This document shows positions 1 to 7,867 of a stretch of 14,811 bases of DNA, in pieces. The stretch lies in NCBI GenBank assembly GCA_013002625.1, contig JABDJE010000324.1, positions 1 to 14,811 on the forward strand, read 5' to 3'. Source of the DNA: Saprospiraceae bacterium. Its GTDB lineage: Bacteria; Bacteroidota; Bacteroidia; Chitinophagales; Saprospiraceae. Position numbers and translations under genes: made by a program. Numbering within the stretch: the first letter of the stretch is position 1; every line of letters begins with the position of its first letter. The notes under the pieces are model-generated. The model was not told the origin of the DNA, ran no database searches, and worked only from the letters and a program-made list of their open reading frames with translations.

Positions 1-2677
1 ATGAACGGCTTAATCGGATTGGCTCCTTTGAAGCATACCTTAAATCCCATTTGATCCTTTGAATACCTTTAGCAGGTTTCTTTGTTAACTTTCTAACAAT
101 ATTGCCTTCCTGATCTCTAATTGTGAAGATAAGTTGCGCCCCCATCTCTTTGCTTTCAGCCAACAAATCATCGTAAGTTGGATAAGGATTATCCTTCCCA
201 TCTTTGGCCTCCTTGTGGGCTTGCTTTCTTCTTTTGTCCTGCAGACTTTTGAATGATTCGTTGTAATAAAAATCAATCATAGCTACCGATCCTAAATCCT
301 CACCCACATAAAATCCATCCCCCAAGAATGCTTTACCCGGCAATCCAAGCGGAGAACTCTTCTCATACATCAAAGCTGGACGGATAGAATATATTTTTGC
401 AGAGTCTTCAATGCTGCCTTCCCCCAAATTTCTCAAAACTGAATAATCGTCTAACACATAAAAACCTCTTCCAAATGTTCCAAGAACCAAATCATTTTCT
501 CTTTTTTGAATGGCAACATCTCTTACAGCAATGGTAGGGACACCTGCTTTCAGTTGCTTCCATCTGGCGCCTCCGTTTGAACTGAAGAAAACACCAAACT
601 CAGTGCCACAGAAAATTAAATTAGGATCCACATGATCTTCTTCAATACTGTAGACCGAACCGCGCTCAGGTAAATTATTACTGATCGAATTCCAACTAAG
701 TCCTTTATCCTTACTTACAAAAATATACGGTTTGAAATCTCCGTATTTATGATGATTGAAAGCCGCGTAAATCACATTTTCATCATGCTGAGAACAATAC
801 ACTGAATTCACATAGGTTCTGTCAGGAACGCCAGCTATTCCGTCTACAGTTGTCCAATTCTCTCCGCCATCATCTGTGATTTGAATCAAACCATCATCCG
901 TTCCTACAACAAGAAAATCCTCATCCAATGGAGATTCACTAAATGCGACAATGGTTCCGTATGGTGAGGTCGATCTGTTCTTTGCCACCGCGTCTATACT
1001 CCATACCCTGTCCATAATCTCCAATTCATTGCGGTTCAGTTGTCTTGTCAGATCATCACTTATGACTTCCCAGTTATTTCCGTAATCATCACTTCTGAAG
1101 ACCTTATTGGCAGAAAAATACACACGTCCTGTTTTATGATTGCTTACTTGCAATGGCGCATCCCAGTTCCACCTGTATCCATTTTCTCCTTTTCGTTCTT
1201 TGGGTTGAATCCCTACTTCTTCTCCACTTTTTCTGTCATATCTTACGAGCACGCCATATTGCGACTGCGCATAGACAATGTCAGGATTTTCTGGATCAAC
1301 TTGAGATTCAAAACCATCACCACCATGGGTGATATACCATTCTGAGTTTCTGATACCGTGATTGGTGATTGTTCTTGATGGGCCACCCATACTAAAATTA
1401 TCCTGCGTACCGCCGTAGATATTATAAAAAGGATAATCATTATCAACCGCAACTTTATAAAACTGCGTCACCGGTAAATTTGATTTAAATGCCCAAGTCT
1501 TGGCCGCATCATAGGTTTCATAAATTCCTCCATCACAACCTACCAGCCAATGCTGATTATTGTTTGGATTAATCCAAATGCAATGATTATCGACGTGTTT
1601 AGTGCGCTCTCCCGTTCGTTTGAATGTCTTACCTCCATCATGCGTAGCTGACAACCATGTATCCATTGAGTAAACTGTGTTTTCGTCTACGGGATCGGCA
1701 ATTATTTCCTGATAGTAATTTCCACTTGTTACATGTGAGCCCTGCTTGGACCAACTTGCGCCCCGGTTTGTAGATTTATAAAAACCACTTTTTCCTTCTG
1801 CCGCTTCAACAATAGCATAAATAATTTCAGGGTTTGCAGGACTAATTGCCAGTCCTATCCTTCCTAGATCAACCGATGGTAAACCTTTGTTGGCTTTGTT
1901 CCAATTATCGCCTCCATTATCTGTCTTGTAAATTGTTGAACCAGGACCACCGCCCAGATAGGTGAATACATGACGCGCTCTTTGAAATGCAGCAGCATAC
2001 AACACATCCGGATTACGGGGATCGATGACCATGTCAGTTACACCGGTATGCTTATCAAGCTCCAACACACATTCCCAATTCTCGCCACCATCAACCGTTT
2101 TGTATACCCCACGCTCACCGCCAGAACTCCACAAGGGGCCAATAGCAGCCACCCAAACAATATTGGAGTTTTCAGGATGAACAATAATTTTTCCTATATG
2201 CTCTGAATTTTTCAATCCCATGTGCTTCCAACTGGCACCTCCATCATCTGATCTGTATACACCATCACCATAAGCCACACTGCGCTGGTTGTTATTCTCT
2301 CCAGTCCCGACCCAAATTCGATTTGAGTTGGAAGGGTCCATGGTAATACATCCAATCGAATAAGATCCTTGACTATCAAAAATGGGTTTATAAGTTGTTC
2401 CATTATTTATTGTTTTCCATACACCGCCTGAAGCCGTAGCAATATAATATTCAAATGGGTTATCTGGATTCACGGCAAAGTCACTGATTCGACCAGATGT
2501 AAAAGACGGTCCAATAGATCTGAATTTTAATGCCGAAATACCGAGCTCATCCAAAGGATGGCTTTCTTCGGTTTGTGCTTCTTCCTTCTCCTTTTTTTTC
2601 TTCTTCTGGGCCTCTAAATCTTGTGTGAACAGACATAAGGCAAAACATAGTATTAGGAAAGACAGTCTTTGTTTCAT
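1..2677 (-). CDS. Secreted BNR/sortilin (VPS10)-like beta-propeller protein, 3' end outside window
   Basis: The frame is open for 892 codons from an ATG at 2677-2675 to the left edge, so the C-terminus is missing. The protein starts with a signal peptide (MKQRLSFLILCFALCLFT, cleavage near residue 24), then a Lys/Glu-rich stretch at about 25-40. The rest is a chain of propeller blades carrying Asp-box motifs of the S/T-x-D-x-G-x-x-W type: SDDGGASW (143-150), TVDGGENW (194-201), TDNGGDNW (252-259), STNRGASW (302-309), THDGGKTF (345-352), and later SDDYGNNW, TDDGGENW, SKDKGLSW and SSNGGARW. Bacteroidota proteins of this kind are usually annotated as VPS10-domain, sortilin-like or glycosyl hydrolase BNR proteins of roughly 1000 or more residues. 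I see no sialidase FRIP motif, so enzyme activity should not be assumed. It is probably periplasmic or cell-surface. Whether it ends in a T9SS tail cannot be seen. It is divergent from the B12 operon and has its own promoter region. Confidence 0.9.
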   Translation of the reverse strand, partial: MKQRLSFLILCFALCLFTQDLEAQKKKKKEKEEAQTEESHPLDELGISALKFRSIGPSFTSGRISDFAVNPDNPFEYYIATASGGVWKTINNGTTYKPIFDSQGSYSIGCITMDPSNSNRIWVGTGENNNQRSVAYGDGVYRSDDGGASWKHMGLKNSEHIGKIIVHPENSNIVWVAAIGPLWSSGGERGVYKTVDGGENWECVLELDKHTGVTDMVIDPRNPDVLYAAAFQRARHVFTYLGGGPGSTIYKTDNGGDNWNKANKGLPSVDLGRIGLAISPANPEIIYAIVEAAEGKSGFYKSTNRGASWSKQGSHVTSGNYYQEIIADPVDENTVYSMDTWLSATHDGGKTFKRTGERTKHVDNHCIWINPNNNQHWLVGCDGGIYETYDAAKTWAFKSNLPVTQFYKVAVDNDYPFYNIYGGTQDNFSMGGPSRTITNHGIRNSEWYITHGGDGFESQVDPENPDIVYAQSQYGVLVRYDRKSGEEVGIQPKERKGENGYRWNWDAPLQVSNHKTGRVYFSANKVFRSDDYGNNWEVISDDLTRQLNRNELEIMDRVWSIDAVAKNRSTSPYGTIVAFSESPLDEDFLVVGTDDGLIQITDDGGENWTTVDGIAGVPDRTYVNSVYCSQHDENVIYAAFNHHKYGDFKPYIFVSKDKGLSWNSISNNLPERGSVYSIEEDHVDPNLIFCGTEFGVFFSSNGGARWKQLKAGVPTIAVRDVAIQKRENDLVLGTFGRGFYVLDDYSVLRNLGEGSIEDSAKIYSIRPALMYEKSSPLGLPGKAFLGDGFYVGEDLGSVAMIDFYYNESFKSLQDKRRKQAHKEAKDGKDNPYPTYDDLLAESKEMGAQLIFTIRDQEGNIVRKLTKKPAKGIQRIKWDLRYASKEPIRLSRS

Positions 2678-2736
2678 AGAGTTTGATTTTTTTTAGTCGT
2701 GTAAAATAAAAATAAATTCGATTCCTATATTGGTGT

Positions 2737-2775
2737 TCAATGACATTAAGAGTTGTAGCTTTATCTCGTCATTGG
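2737..2775 (+). promoter_or_regulatory. Inverted repeat overlapping the 5' strand of riboswitch P1
   Basis: CAATGAC at 2738-2744 and GTCATTG at 2768-2774 form a perfect 7-bp inverted repeat, extendable by one T-G pair, with a 23-base loop. The right arm is also the strand that would close the riboswitch P1 helix with ATGAC at 2913-2917. The two pairings are mutually exclusive if transcription starts upstream of about 2737. It could equally be a chance repeat or a DNA-level operator; the transcription start is not known. Confidence 0.4.
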
Positions 2776-2919
2776 TTCAAGCAATTGATGAAAAGGGAAT
2801 CCGGTGAAATTCCGGAGCAGTCCCCGCTGCTGTAAGTTTCGTTAAGATTTTATCTAATCCACTGTCTTTTGATGGGAAGGTGATAAATGGGAAACAAGCC
2901 AGAATACCTGCCATGACAT
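2766..2919 (+). promoter_or_regulatory. Cobalamin (adenosylcobalamin-type) riboswitch aptamer
   Basis: This stretch carries the conserved blocks of the cobalamin riboswitch in the right order: AAAGGGAATCCGGTGAAATT (from about 2792), AGCAGTCCCCGCTGCTGTAA (2816-2835), CCACTG followed by GATGGGAAGG (about 2859-2880), and the B12 box AAGCCAGAATACCTGCC (2896-2912). GTCAT at 2768-2772 pairs with ATGAC at 2913-2917 to close P1, and GGT/ACC fits the next helix. The P5 hairpin is GCAG/CTGC (2817-2820 with 2827-2830) with loop UCCCCG. The aptamer lies directly upstream of a BtuB-like receptor gene. In this family, cobalamin binding normally switches expression off. Identification is by consensus match and context; no covariance-model score was computed. 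Confidence 0.96.
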
Positions 2920-2927
2920 ATTTGTAA

Positions 2928-2944
2928 ACTTTCGGAGGAAAAGT
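2928..2944 (+). promoter_or_regulatory. P13-like expression-platform hairpin with the Shine-Dalgarno sequence in its loop
   Basis: ACTTT (2928-2932) and AAAGT (2940-2944) form a 5-bp stem around the 7-base loop CGGAGGA (2933-2939). The loop contains GGAGG, a strong ribosome-binding site 8 bases before the ATG at 2947. The loop is complementary to L5 of the aptamer (UCCCCG, 2821-2826): CGG pairs with CCG and GGA with UCC, leaving one A bulged. Known class-I cobalamin riboswitches regulate through an L5-L13 kissing loop, so this is the expected expression platform for translational control. A GGAGG site is itself notable in Bacteroidota, where most genes lack one. The pairing was worked out by eye. 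Confidence 0.75.
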
Positions 2945-2946
2945 CA

Positions 2947-4833
2947 ATGCTCATTTGCTACCATATCTATGTCTGGCAATGGTCTTGCTGTACCTCCCCA
3001 CCTAATTATGGATTGAGATATATAATTACATATCTATTTGTATTGTGTTTGCATTTTTTGAGCTTTGCTCAAAGCGATAGCCTTAACATTGATACGATTA
3101 CTATAAAAAGTGTAATGGTTGCCTGTTGTAATGAGAATAAACAGATACTCAATCAACACAATCAAAATATTCTAAGCCTACCAAACAACTGGTATATTAA
3201 ATCGAACGGTCCGGGGGGCGTATCCACCTTATCTCTGCGCGGCGGAAGTTCTTCCCAGAATAATACCTTCTGGAATGATGTTCCTATCAACAACCCAATG
3301 CTTGGATTGAATGATCTCACCTTATTGCCACTGGGGATTATTGAAAGTTTGACCATTTCAAAAAGTGGGAACACCGGTTCTAAAGGGCAAGGCAGTCTAT
3401 CGGGTTCCGTAAGCATTAATACGCATGACCCTGATCCGGCTATCGCAGAACTGACATTGATGTATGGCAGCTTTGGTCATAAGCAAATAAACCTTCAAAC
3501 AGATTTAGAGTTTGGAAAGATTAAATGGCAATCCAAACTCTTTATCCTTGATGCAGATAACGATTTCAGCTACGCCTTAAATGGAGGTTCAGACCAAAAG
3601 TTAAACAGCAATGCAGATTTTAATTCAAAAGGAACCATTCAGACACTATCATTTAGACCCAATACTAAGCATACACTTGAACTCAACTACTGGTGGCAAA
3701 AGACAGATAGAGGCATTCCTCCTTTGTCTACGCAAACCACAAGCCTGGCACGACAGTATGACGATCAACAACGTGTAAATTTTGTTTGGAGATATCTGGA
3801 TAATAATTTCAAATTGTATAACAGTTTTGCCTATATCGATGAGCACAACGATTATGCTGATCCTCAAATCATGCTTAACGCAAATAATCAATTCAAAAGA
3901 TGGTACCACCATGTAGAATTGAAAAAAAACCTTGGTGAATTTAGCTTTGCACTGCAAAATCAAAGTAGTTACGCAATGGGCAAAAGCGATAGTTATTCTG
4001 ATCAAAATACGCTTAAGTCAGTCTCACCTATGATATCGATCGGAAAACAATTTCGAAGAACTCGGACACAATTTATTTTACGGAAGGAATGGTCTAATTT
4101 AACAGATGCGCCAATCAGTCCCACATTAATAATTAACACCGATTACTCCAATGGCTTAAGCTCCAGCTTCAAATTAAGCAAAGAATACAGGCTGCCAACC
4201 TTGAATGAATTATTCTGGCGACCTGGAGGCAATTCAGACATTAGACCGGAATCGGGTTGGAACCAGGAATTAACAATTGGATATAAACCATCCATTGTAT
4301 ATTTTGAAATCGGGCTTTACCATAGATTGATTAATGATTGGATATTGTGGACCCTGAATGATGGATCATTTTTCTTTGCTGTGGAAAATATCACGCAGGT
4401 CCGATCTTATGGCACAGACATAACGCTTAAGGCACATAAGAAATATAATACCATAGACATCACTACCCATTTCAATTATGCATACACACGGTCCTTCAGC
4501 GAAATGAGCATTAATGCTCCCTCGATTGAAAAAGGACAACAGTTAATTTATATTCCAGAACATACGGCCACCGCCAATATCCAAGCCGACTTTTCAAATT
4601 CGAGCTTATCATTTCTCTTAAGTTATACAGGCGCTGTAAGAGGCATAAATGAAATGGTAGAAGATTATCTTATTGCAAATATTTATCTGGACCACACACT
4701 GAATTTCCATCGCCACAAAGTGAAGGCTGGATTGGCCATCAATAATTTGTTGGGCAGCGATTATCGTATTGTCGAAAGGAGACCGATGCCGGGCAGACAC
4801 TTTAATCTCTTTATAAAAACCTCGTTTAACTAA
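2947..4833 (+). CDS. btuB: BtuB-like TonB-dependent cobalamin receptor (outer membrane)
   Basis: This 628-residue protein is a compact TonB-dependent receptor without an N-terminal carboxypeptidase-like domain, close in size to E. coli BtuB. The signal peptide is best seen at residues 23-43 (LRYIITYLFVLCLHFLSFAQ). A plug domain spans about 50-160, with LSLRGGSSSQNNTFWNDVPI typical of the loop between plug strands. The barrel runs from about 165 to the end and closes with RRPMPGRHFNLFIKTSFN, the usual terminal-strand pattern. Substrate is inferred from the riboswitch immediately upstream: cobalamin and related cobamides, driven by TonB. I kept the ATG at 2947 because a strong GGAGG lies 8 bases before it, inside the proposed regulatory hairpin. 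That start adds about 22 odd residues rich in Cys, Trp and Tyr before the signal peptide; TTG at 3013 is an alternative start. The next gene begins 4 bases after the stop. Confidence 0.92.
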   Translation: MLICYHIYVWQWSCCTSPPNYGLRYIITYLFVLCLHFLSFAQSDSLNIDTITIKSVMVACCNENKQILNQHNQNILSLPNNWYIKSNGPGGVSTLSLRGGSSSQNNTFWNDVPINNPMLGLNDLTLLPLGIIESLTISKSGNTGSKGQGSLSGSVSINTHDPDPAIAELTLMYGSFGHKQINLQTDLEFGKIKWQSKLFILDADNDFSYALNGGSDQKLNSNADFNSKGTIQTLSFRPNTKHTLELNYWWQKTDRGIPPLSTQTTSLARQYDDQQRVNFVWRYLDNNFKLYNSFAYIDEHNDYADPQIMLNANNQFKRWYHHVELKKNLGEFSFALQNQSSYAMGKSDSYSDQNTLKSVSPMISIGKQFRRTRTQFILRKEWSNLTDAPISPTLIINTDYSNGLSSSFKLSKEYRLPTLNELFWRPGGNSDIRPESGWNQELTIGYKPSIVYFEIGLYHRLINDWILWTLNDGSFFFAVENITQVRSYGTDITLKAHKKYNTIDITTHFNYAYTRSFSEMSINAPSIEKGQQLIYIPEHTATANIQADFSNSSLSFLLSYTGAVRGINEMVEDYLIANIYLDHTLNFHRHKVKAGLAINNLLGSDYRIVERRPMPGRHFNLFIKTSFN

Positions 4834-4837
4834 TCTT

Positions 4838-5818
4838 ATGAAAAAAATCATACTCAGTTCAATCCTTGTTTTTTTACTTGCAGATGTTAACAGTCAATCT
4901 GTTTTCGTTGATTTTGAGTCTTACGACTTGCCGGAAGAATCCTTTTTGAATGGCGCTGATAATCCGGGTGGATTTACGACCAATTTATTAAGCTTCTCAA
5001 ATGTTTATAATCCCAATTATGACTTTTGGTACGGTTGGGCAATTTCAAATGTTACAGATACCATCACACCCGGATTCACTAATCAATACAGTTCAATTGC
5101 CGGAGGTGGTGTTGATGGGTCCAAGCATTTTGCTGTTTCTTACGATATCCTTGGAGAGAATATTATAAGCCTCGACCCATTAATTCAAGGCAGGGGAACT
5201 GTGGAATTATATATTTCCAATGCTACCTTTCCCTATCTTTCCATGCGGGATGGAGATGGCTTTGCCAAAAAATTCGGAGGGGAAGATGGCAATGATCCTG
5301 ACTTCTTTTCGCTAACAATTAGAAAATATCTCGACGGAAATATTTCTCAAGATAGTGTTGTAATATATTTGGCAGATTACAGATTTGAGGATAATGATTT
5401 GGATTACATTCTTGACGATTGGACCTATGTAAATTTGCACCCCTTGGGTAAGGTAGACAGTCTTTCATTTGTATTGAATTCAAGCGATGTTGGCAATTAT
5501 GGTATAAATACGCCTGCCTATTTCTGTGTAGATAATATCTCAGTCAATATCCCGCTGAGTACTGAGTCAGAGAAATTAAGCCCAATAAAAGTCTATCCAA
5601 ATCCAGCATTGCATACGATTCAGATCGATCAACTCCCTGTTGGAAACAAAACACTAACCCTGTATAATGCTATGGGACAAAAAATGACTATGTTGAAAAC
5701 CAATAACAGGACTATTGCAATAAATCTGCAGGATTATCAATCTGGAACTTATTACCTCAATATTTTATCTTCGCAGGGCGTTAATCAATTTACTTTTTTC
5801 AAATCTGAGCATCAATGA
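4838..5818 (+). CDS. DUF4465 protein with T9SS C-terminal sorting domain, probable surface cobamide-uptake accessory
   Basis: The protein has 326 residues. A signal peptide (MKKIILSSILVFLLADVNSQ) is followed by a DUF4465-type domain at about 22-236. Its recognisable blocks are WYGWAISNVTD, NQYSSIAGGGVDGSKHFAV, YLSMRDGDGFAKKFGGEDGN, DPDFFSLTI, VIYLADYRF, and SSDVGNYGINTPAYFCVDN. Residues 250-322 form a Por-secretion (type A) sorting domain: KVYPNPALHTIQI, TLYNAMGQ, SGTYYLNI. The protein should therefore cross the outer membrane by T9SS and be anchored or released at the surface. It lies 4 bases after the btuB-like gene and overlaps the next gene, so it is very likely under the same riboswitch. 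The biochemical role of DUF4465 is not known to me with certainty. By position it could capture cobamides for the receptor, like the surface B12-binding proteins BtuG and BtuH of Bacteroides, but no homology to them is claimed. Confidence 0.88.
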   Translation: MKKIILSSILVFLLADVNSQSVFVDFESYDLPEESFLNGADNPGGFTTNLLSFSNVYNPNYDFWYGWAISNVTDTITPGFTNQYSSIAGGGVDGSKHFAVSYDILGENIISLDPLIQGRGTVELYISNATFPYLSMRDGDGFAKKFGGEDGNDPDFFSLTIRKYLDGNISQDSVVIYLADYRFEDNDLDYILDDWTYVNLHPLGKVDSLSFVLNSSDVGNYGINTPAYFCVDNISVNIPLSTESEKLSPIKVYPNPALHTIQIDQLPVGNKTLTLYNAMGQKMTMLKTNNRTIAINLQDYQSGTYYLNILSSQGVNQFTFFKSEHQ

Positions 5819-7056
5819 ATTTTAAACTGTTTCTGACATTATGTATTACAGGCCTTATCGCCTGTTCAACGCCAAAGGAAAGGACAAGCAATCCAAATGA
5901 AAACAATTTTCAAAAAGCGATCGAACTTTCCCAAAAATTCATCATTACGGATGGTCATGTTGATTTGCCTTACAGGCTTAAAGTCCAAAATTTCAGATTG
6001 GAGAAAGAGTACCTTGGAATTCCAATATCAACAGATAAAGGGGATTTTGATTACTCCCGTGCAAAGTCAGGTGGTCTGGACGCCCCATTTATGTCAATAT
6101 TTGTACCTGCCAGATTGCAATCCGAACCAGGAGCGTCCAAGGATCTTGCTGACTCATTGATTAACATGGTGGAAGGTATTATTCAAAGTCACCCAAAAAA
6201 ATTTGGTAAAGCAAATTCACCGGATGAGGTCGTTGTTAATTATGAACGAGGTATGGTCTCATTGCCCATGGGTATGGAGAATGGTTCGCCAATAGAAGAT
6301 GATATCAGCAACGTAGCCTATTTCAAAAAAAGAGGCATCAGTTATATAACCTTAACGCACTCCAAAAACAATCAAATTTGCGACTCTTCCTATGACACCA
6401 CCAGAATCTGGCAAGGACTAAGTCCATTCGGAGAAGAGGTCGTTAAAGAAATGAACCGTGTAGGTATTATGATAGATATCAGCCATGTTTCGGACTCAAC
6501 ATTTTTTGATGTCATGAAACTCACAAAGTCTCCTGTCATTGCATCACATTCATCATGCCGTCATTTCACACCGGGTTTTGAACGCAACATGTCAGACCCC
6601 ATGCTCAAGGCTTTGAAAGTCAACGGCGGTGTGATTATGATAAATTTTGGGTCCAGTTTTATAGATCAAAAAGTACAAGAAGACCGAGACAGTCTAATGA
6701 ATATCTACCAAATGGAACTGGATTCCAACAACGTGGAGCGTGGCAGTGATCAAGCCACCTTAATCAGAAATAATATCTTCAATAATAACCCTGTTATGTG
6801 GAGCGACATTTCTGTGGTGGCTGACCATATAGATCATGTGGTCAAAATTGCAGGCATAGATCATGTCGGTTTTGGGTCTGATTTTGATGGTGTCGGAGAT
6901 TCCTTACCAAAGGGTTTGAAAGATGTCTCAGACTATCCAAATCTTATTAAGATACTGCTTGATAGAGGCTATTCAGAAAAGGATATTGAGAAAATTTGCT
7001 TCGGAAACCTAAGGCGCGTCTGGGAAAAGGTGCTCGCAAATGCTGAAAAAACTTAA
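5815..7056 (+). CDS. Membrane dipeptidase (peptidase M19 family), lipoprotein
   Basis: This 413-residue protein matches the renal/membrane dipeptidase family, zinc enzymes that hydrolyse dipeptides, including some with D-residues. A lipoprotein signal ends in the lipobox LIAC (Cys17), so it is an envelope lipoprotein. Family metal and active-site motifs are present: DGHVDLPYRL (His48, Asp50), MENGSPI (Glu155), DISHVSDSTF (His224), IASHSSCRH (His245), and GFGSDFDGV (Asp356). The usual Asn in DGHND is Val here, but the HxD pair is kept. The domain is full length and appears active. Its ATG lies inside the stop of the DUF4465 gene (ATGA, 5815-5818), a sign of translational coupling, so it is probably controlled by the cobalamin riboswitch. 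Its job in a B12 locus is unclear. Options are digestion of peptides or protein remnants bound to cobamides, general peptide scavenging, or modification of corrinoid amide groups; the last is pure speculation. Confidence 0.93.
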   Translation: MNFKLFLTLCITGLIACSTPKERTSNPNENNFQKAIELSQKFIITDGHVDLPYRLKVQNFRLEKEYLGIPISTDKGDFDYSRAKSGGLDAPFMSIFVPARLQSEPGASKDLADSLINMVEGIIQSHPKKFGKANSPDEVVVNYERGMVSLPMGMENGSPIEDDISNVAYFKKRGISYITLTHSKNNQICDSSYDTTRIWQGLSPFGEEVVKEMNRVGIMIDISHVSDSTFFDVMKLTKSPVIASHSSCRHFTPGFERNMSDPMLKALKVNGGVIMINFGSSFIDQKVQEDRDSLMNIYQMELDSNNVERGSDQATLIRNNIFNNNPVMWSDISVVADHIDHVVKIAGIDHVGFGSDFDGVGDSLPKGLKDVSDYPNLIKILLDRGYSEKDIEKICFGNLRRVWEKVLANAEKT

Positions 7057-7324
7057 ATACACACCCAACCCTTTAGTTAAAAGCATACGTCTAACCTATT
7101 AAATCAGCTATGAAAAAGCAATTTATTACTCTTTATGAGTTTTAAAGCTTGTTTTTTCTTTATCACTCTAATTTGGTCAATAGTTATCTGAATAACACTG
7201 GTTCAACTAAGGTTCATTTTTTCAGACAACTTTTGACCTTTTTTTAATTCCTAACGACATTAAATAGCGTGTAATTAATGCTGATAATGATTATATTCAG
7301 GAAGTTTTATATTTCTGAGTATAA
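7057..7324. other. AT-rich intergenic region between the dipeptidase gene and the sigma-factor gene
   Basis: No gene is recognised in these 268 bases. There is a weak hairpin, ACTC/GAGT at 7128-7140, followed by a T-rich run; it might end the upstream transcript but is too short to call a terminator. The promoter for the sigma/anti-sigma pair should lie in the right half. I found no convincing Bacteroidota -33/-7 pair: TATATTTC at 7308-7315 resembles TAnnTTTG, but there is no TTG at the right distance and it is almost on the start codon. Confidence 0.5.
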
Positions 7325-7867
7325 ATGGACACTAAAACCATCATAGAAGGATGTAAGCGGAATGATAGAAAAAGTCAGGAACGCTTGTACAAGGAATTTT
7401 TTCCAACAATGATGGGCATGTGCATGCGTTATATTCATGATAAAGATCGTGCATCAGCTATAGTGAACGATGGATTTTTAAAAGTATTTAAAAAAATTCA
7501 TCAGTTTGAATTCAGAGGAAGTTTGGAAGGTTGGATTAGAAGGATTGTGTTTCACAGTATGTCAGATGACATTAAGAAAAACGCGAACTATCTCAAATTC
7601 CTTGTATTTGAGGAATATGATAGATCATATCCATCTGATATTCTAAACAAATTATATGAAGCTGACATTTTAAATATGATAGACGAAATTCCGCCAGCAA
7701 GCGCAGAAGTTTTCGTCTTATTTGCCATCCAGGGGTATCCGCATAAGGAAATTGCAGAAATGAAAGGAATAAGCGTGGGTACATCCAAATGGCATTTATC
7801 TGAAGCGCGTAAAAAGCTTCAGAAATTGATTTTGCAACATTACAAGTATCGGTCAAATGCCGGTTAG
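7325..7867 (+). CDS. ECF-type RNA polymerase sigma factor
   Basis: This 180-residue protein has the two-domain layout of extracytoplasmic-function sigma factors. Region 2 spans about 15-85, with LYKEFFPTMMGMCMRYIHD, then VNDGFLKVFKKIHQFEFRG and the -10-binding segment SLEGWIRRIVFHSMSDDIKK. A linker follows, then region 4 at about 113-170, with DEIPPASAEVFVLFAIQGYP, HKEIAEMKGISVGTSKWHLS and EARKKLQKLI; that last part holds the helix-turn-helix that reads the -35 element. It directs RNA polymerase to a small regulon in response to an envelope signal. The downstream gene begins 11 bases before this stop codon, so the two are translationally coupled and form a sigma/anti-sigma pair. The target genes cannot be told from the window; autoregulation is common for such pairs. 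Confidence 0.95.
   Translation: MDTKTIIEGCKRNDRKSQERLYKEFFPTMMGMCMRYIHDKDRASAIVNDGFLKVFKKIHQFEFRGSLEGWIRRIVFHSMSDDIKKNANYLKFLVFEEYDRSYPSDILNKLYEADILNMIDEIPPASAEVFVLFAIQGYPHKEIAEMKGISVGTSKWHLSEARKKLQKLILQHYKYRSNAG

Noticed and set aside
1..2677. Sialidase function for the BNR protein, given the NeuA and NeuB genes nearby
   Set aside because: Asp-boxes alone do not make a sialidase. No FRIP motif or arginine triad was seen, and the overall pattern is the VPS10/sortilin-like type.
7110..7145. Eleven-codon open frame MKKQFITLYEF after the dipeptidase gene
   Set aside because: It resembles the start of a signal peptide but stops at once. No matching remnant follows, so it is more likely chance than a pseudogene.
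7128..7150. Short hairpin ACTC/GAGT followed by T-rich sequence, considered as a terminator
   Set aside because: The stem has only four pairs and the T tract is interrupted, too weak to support a terminator.
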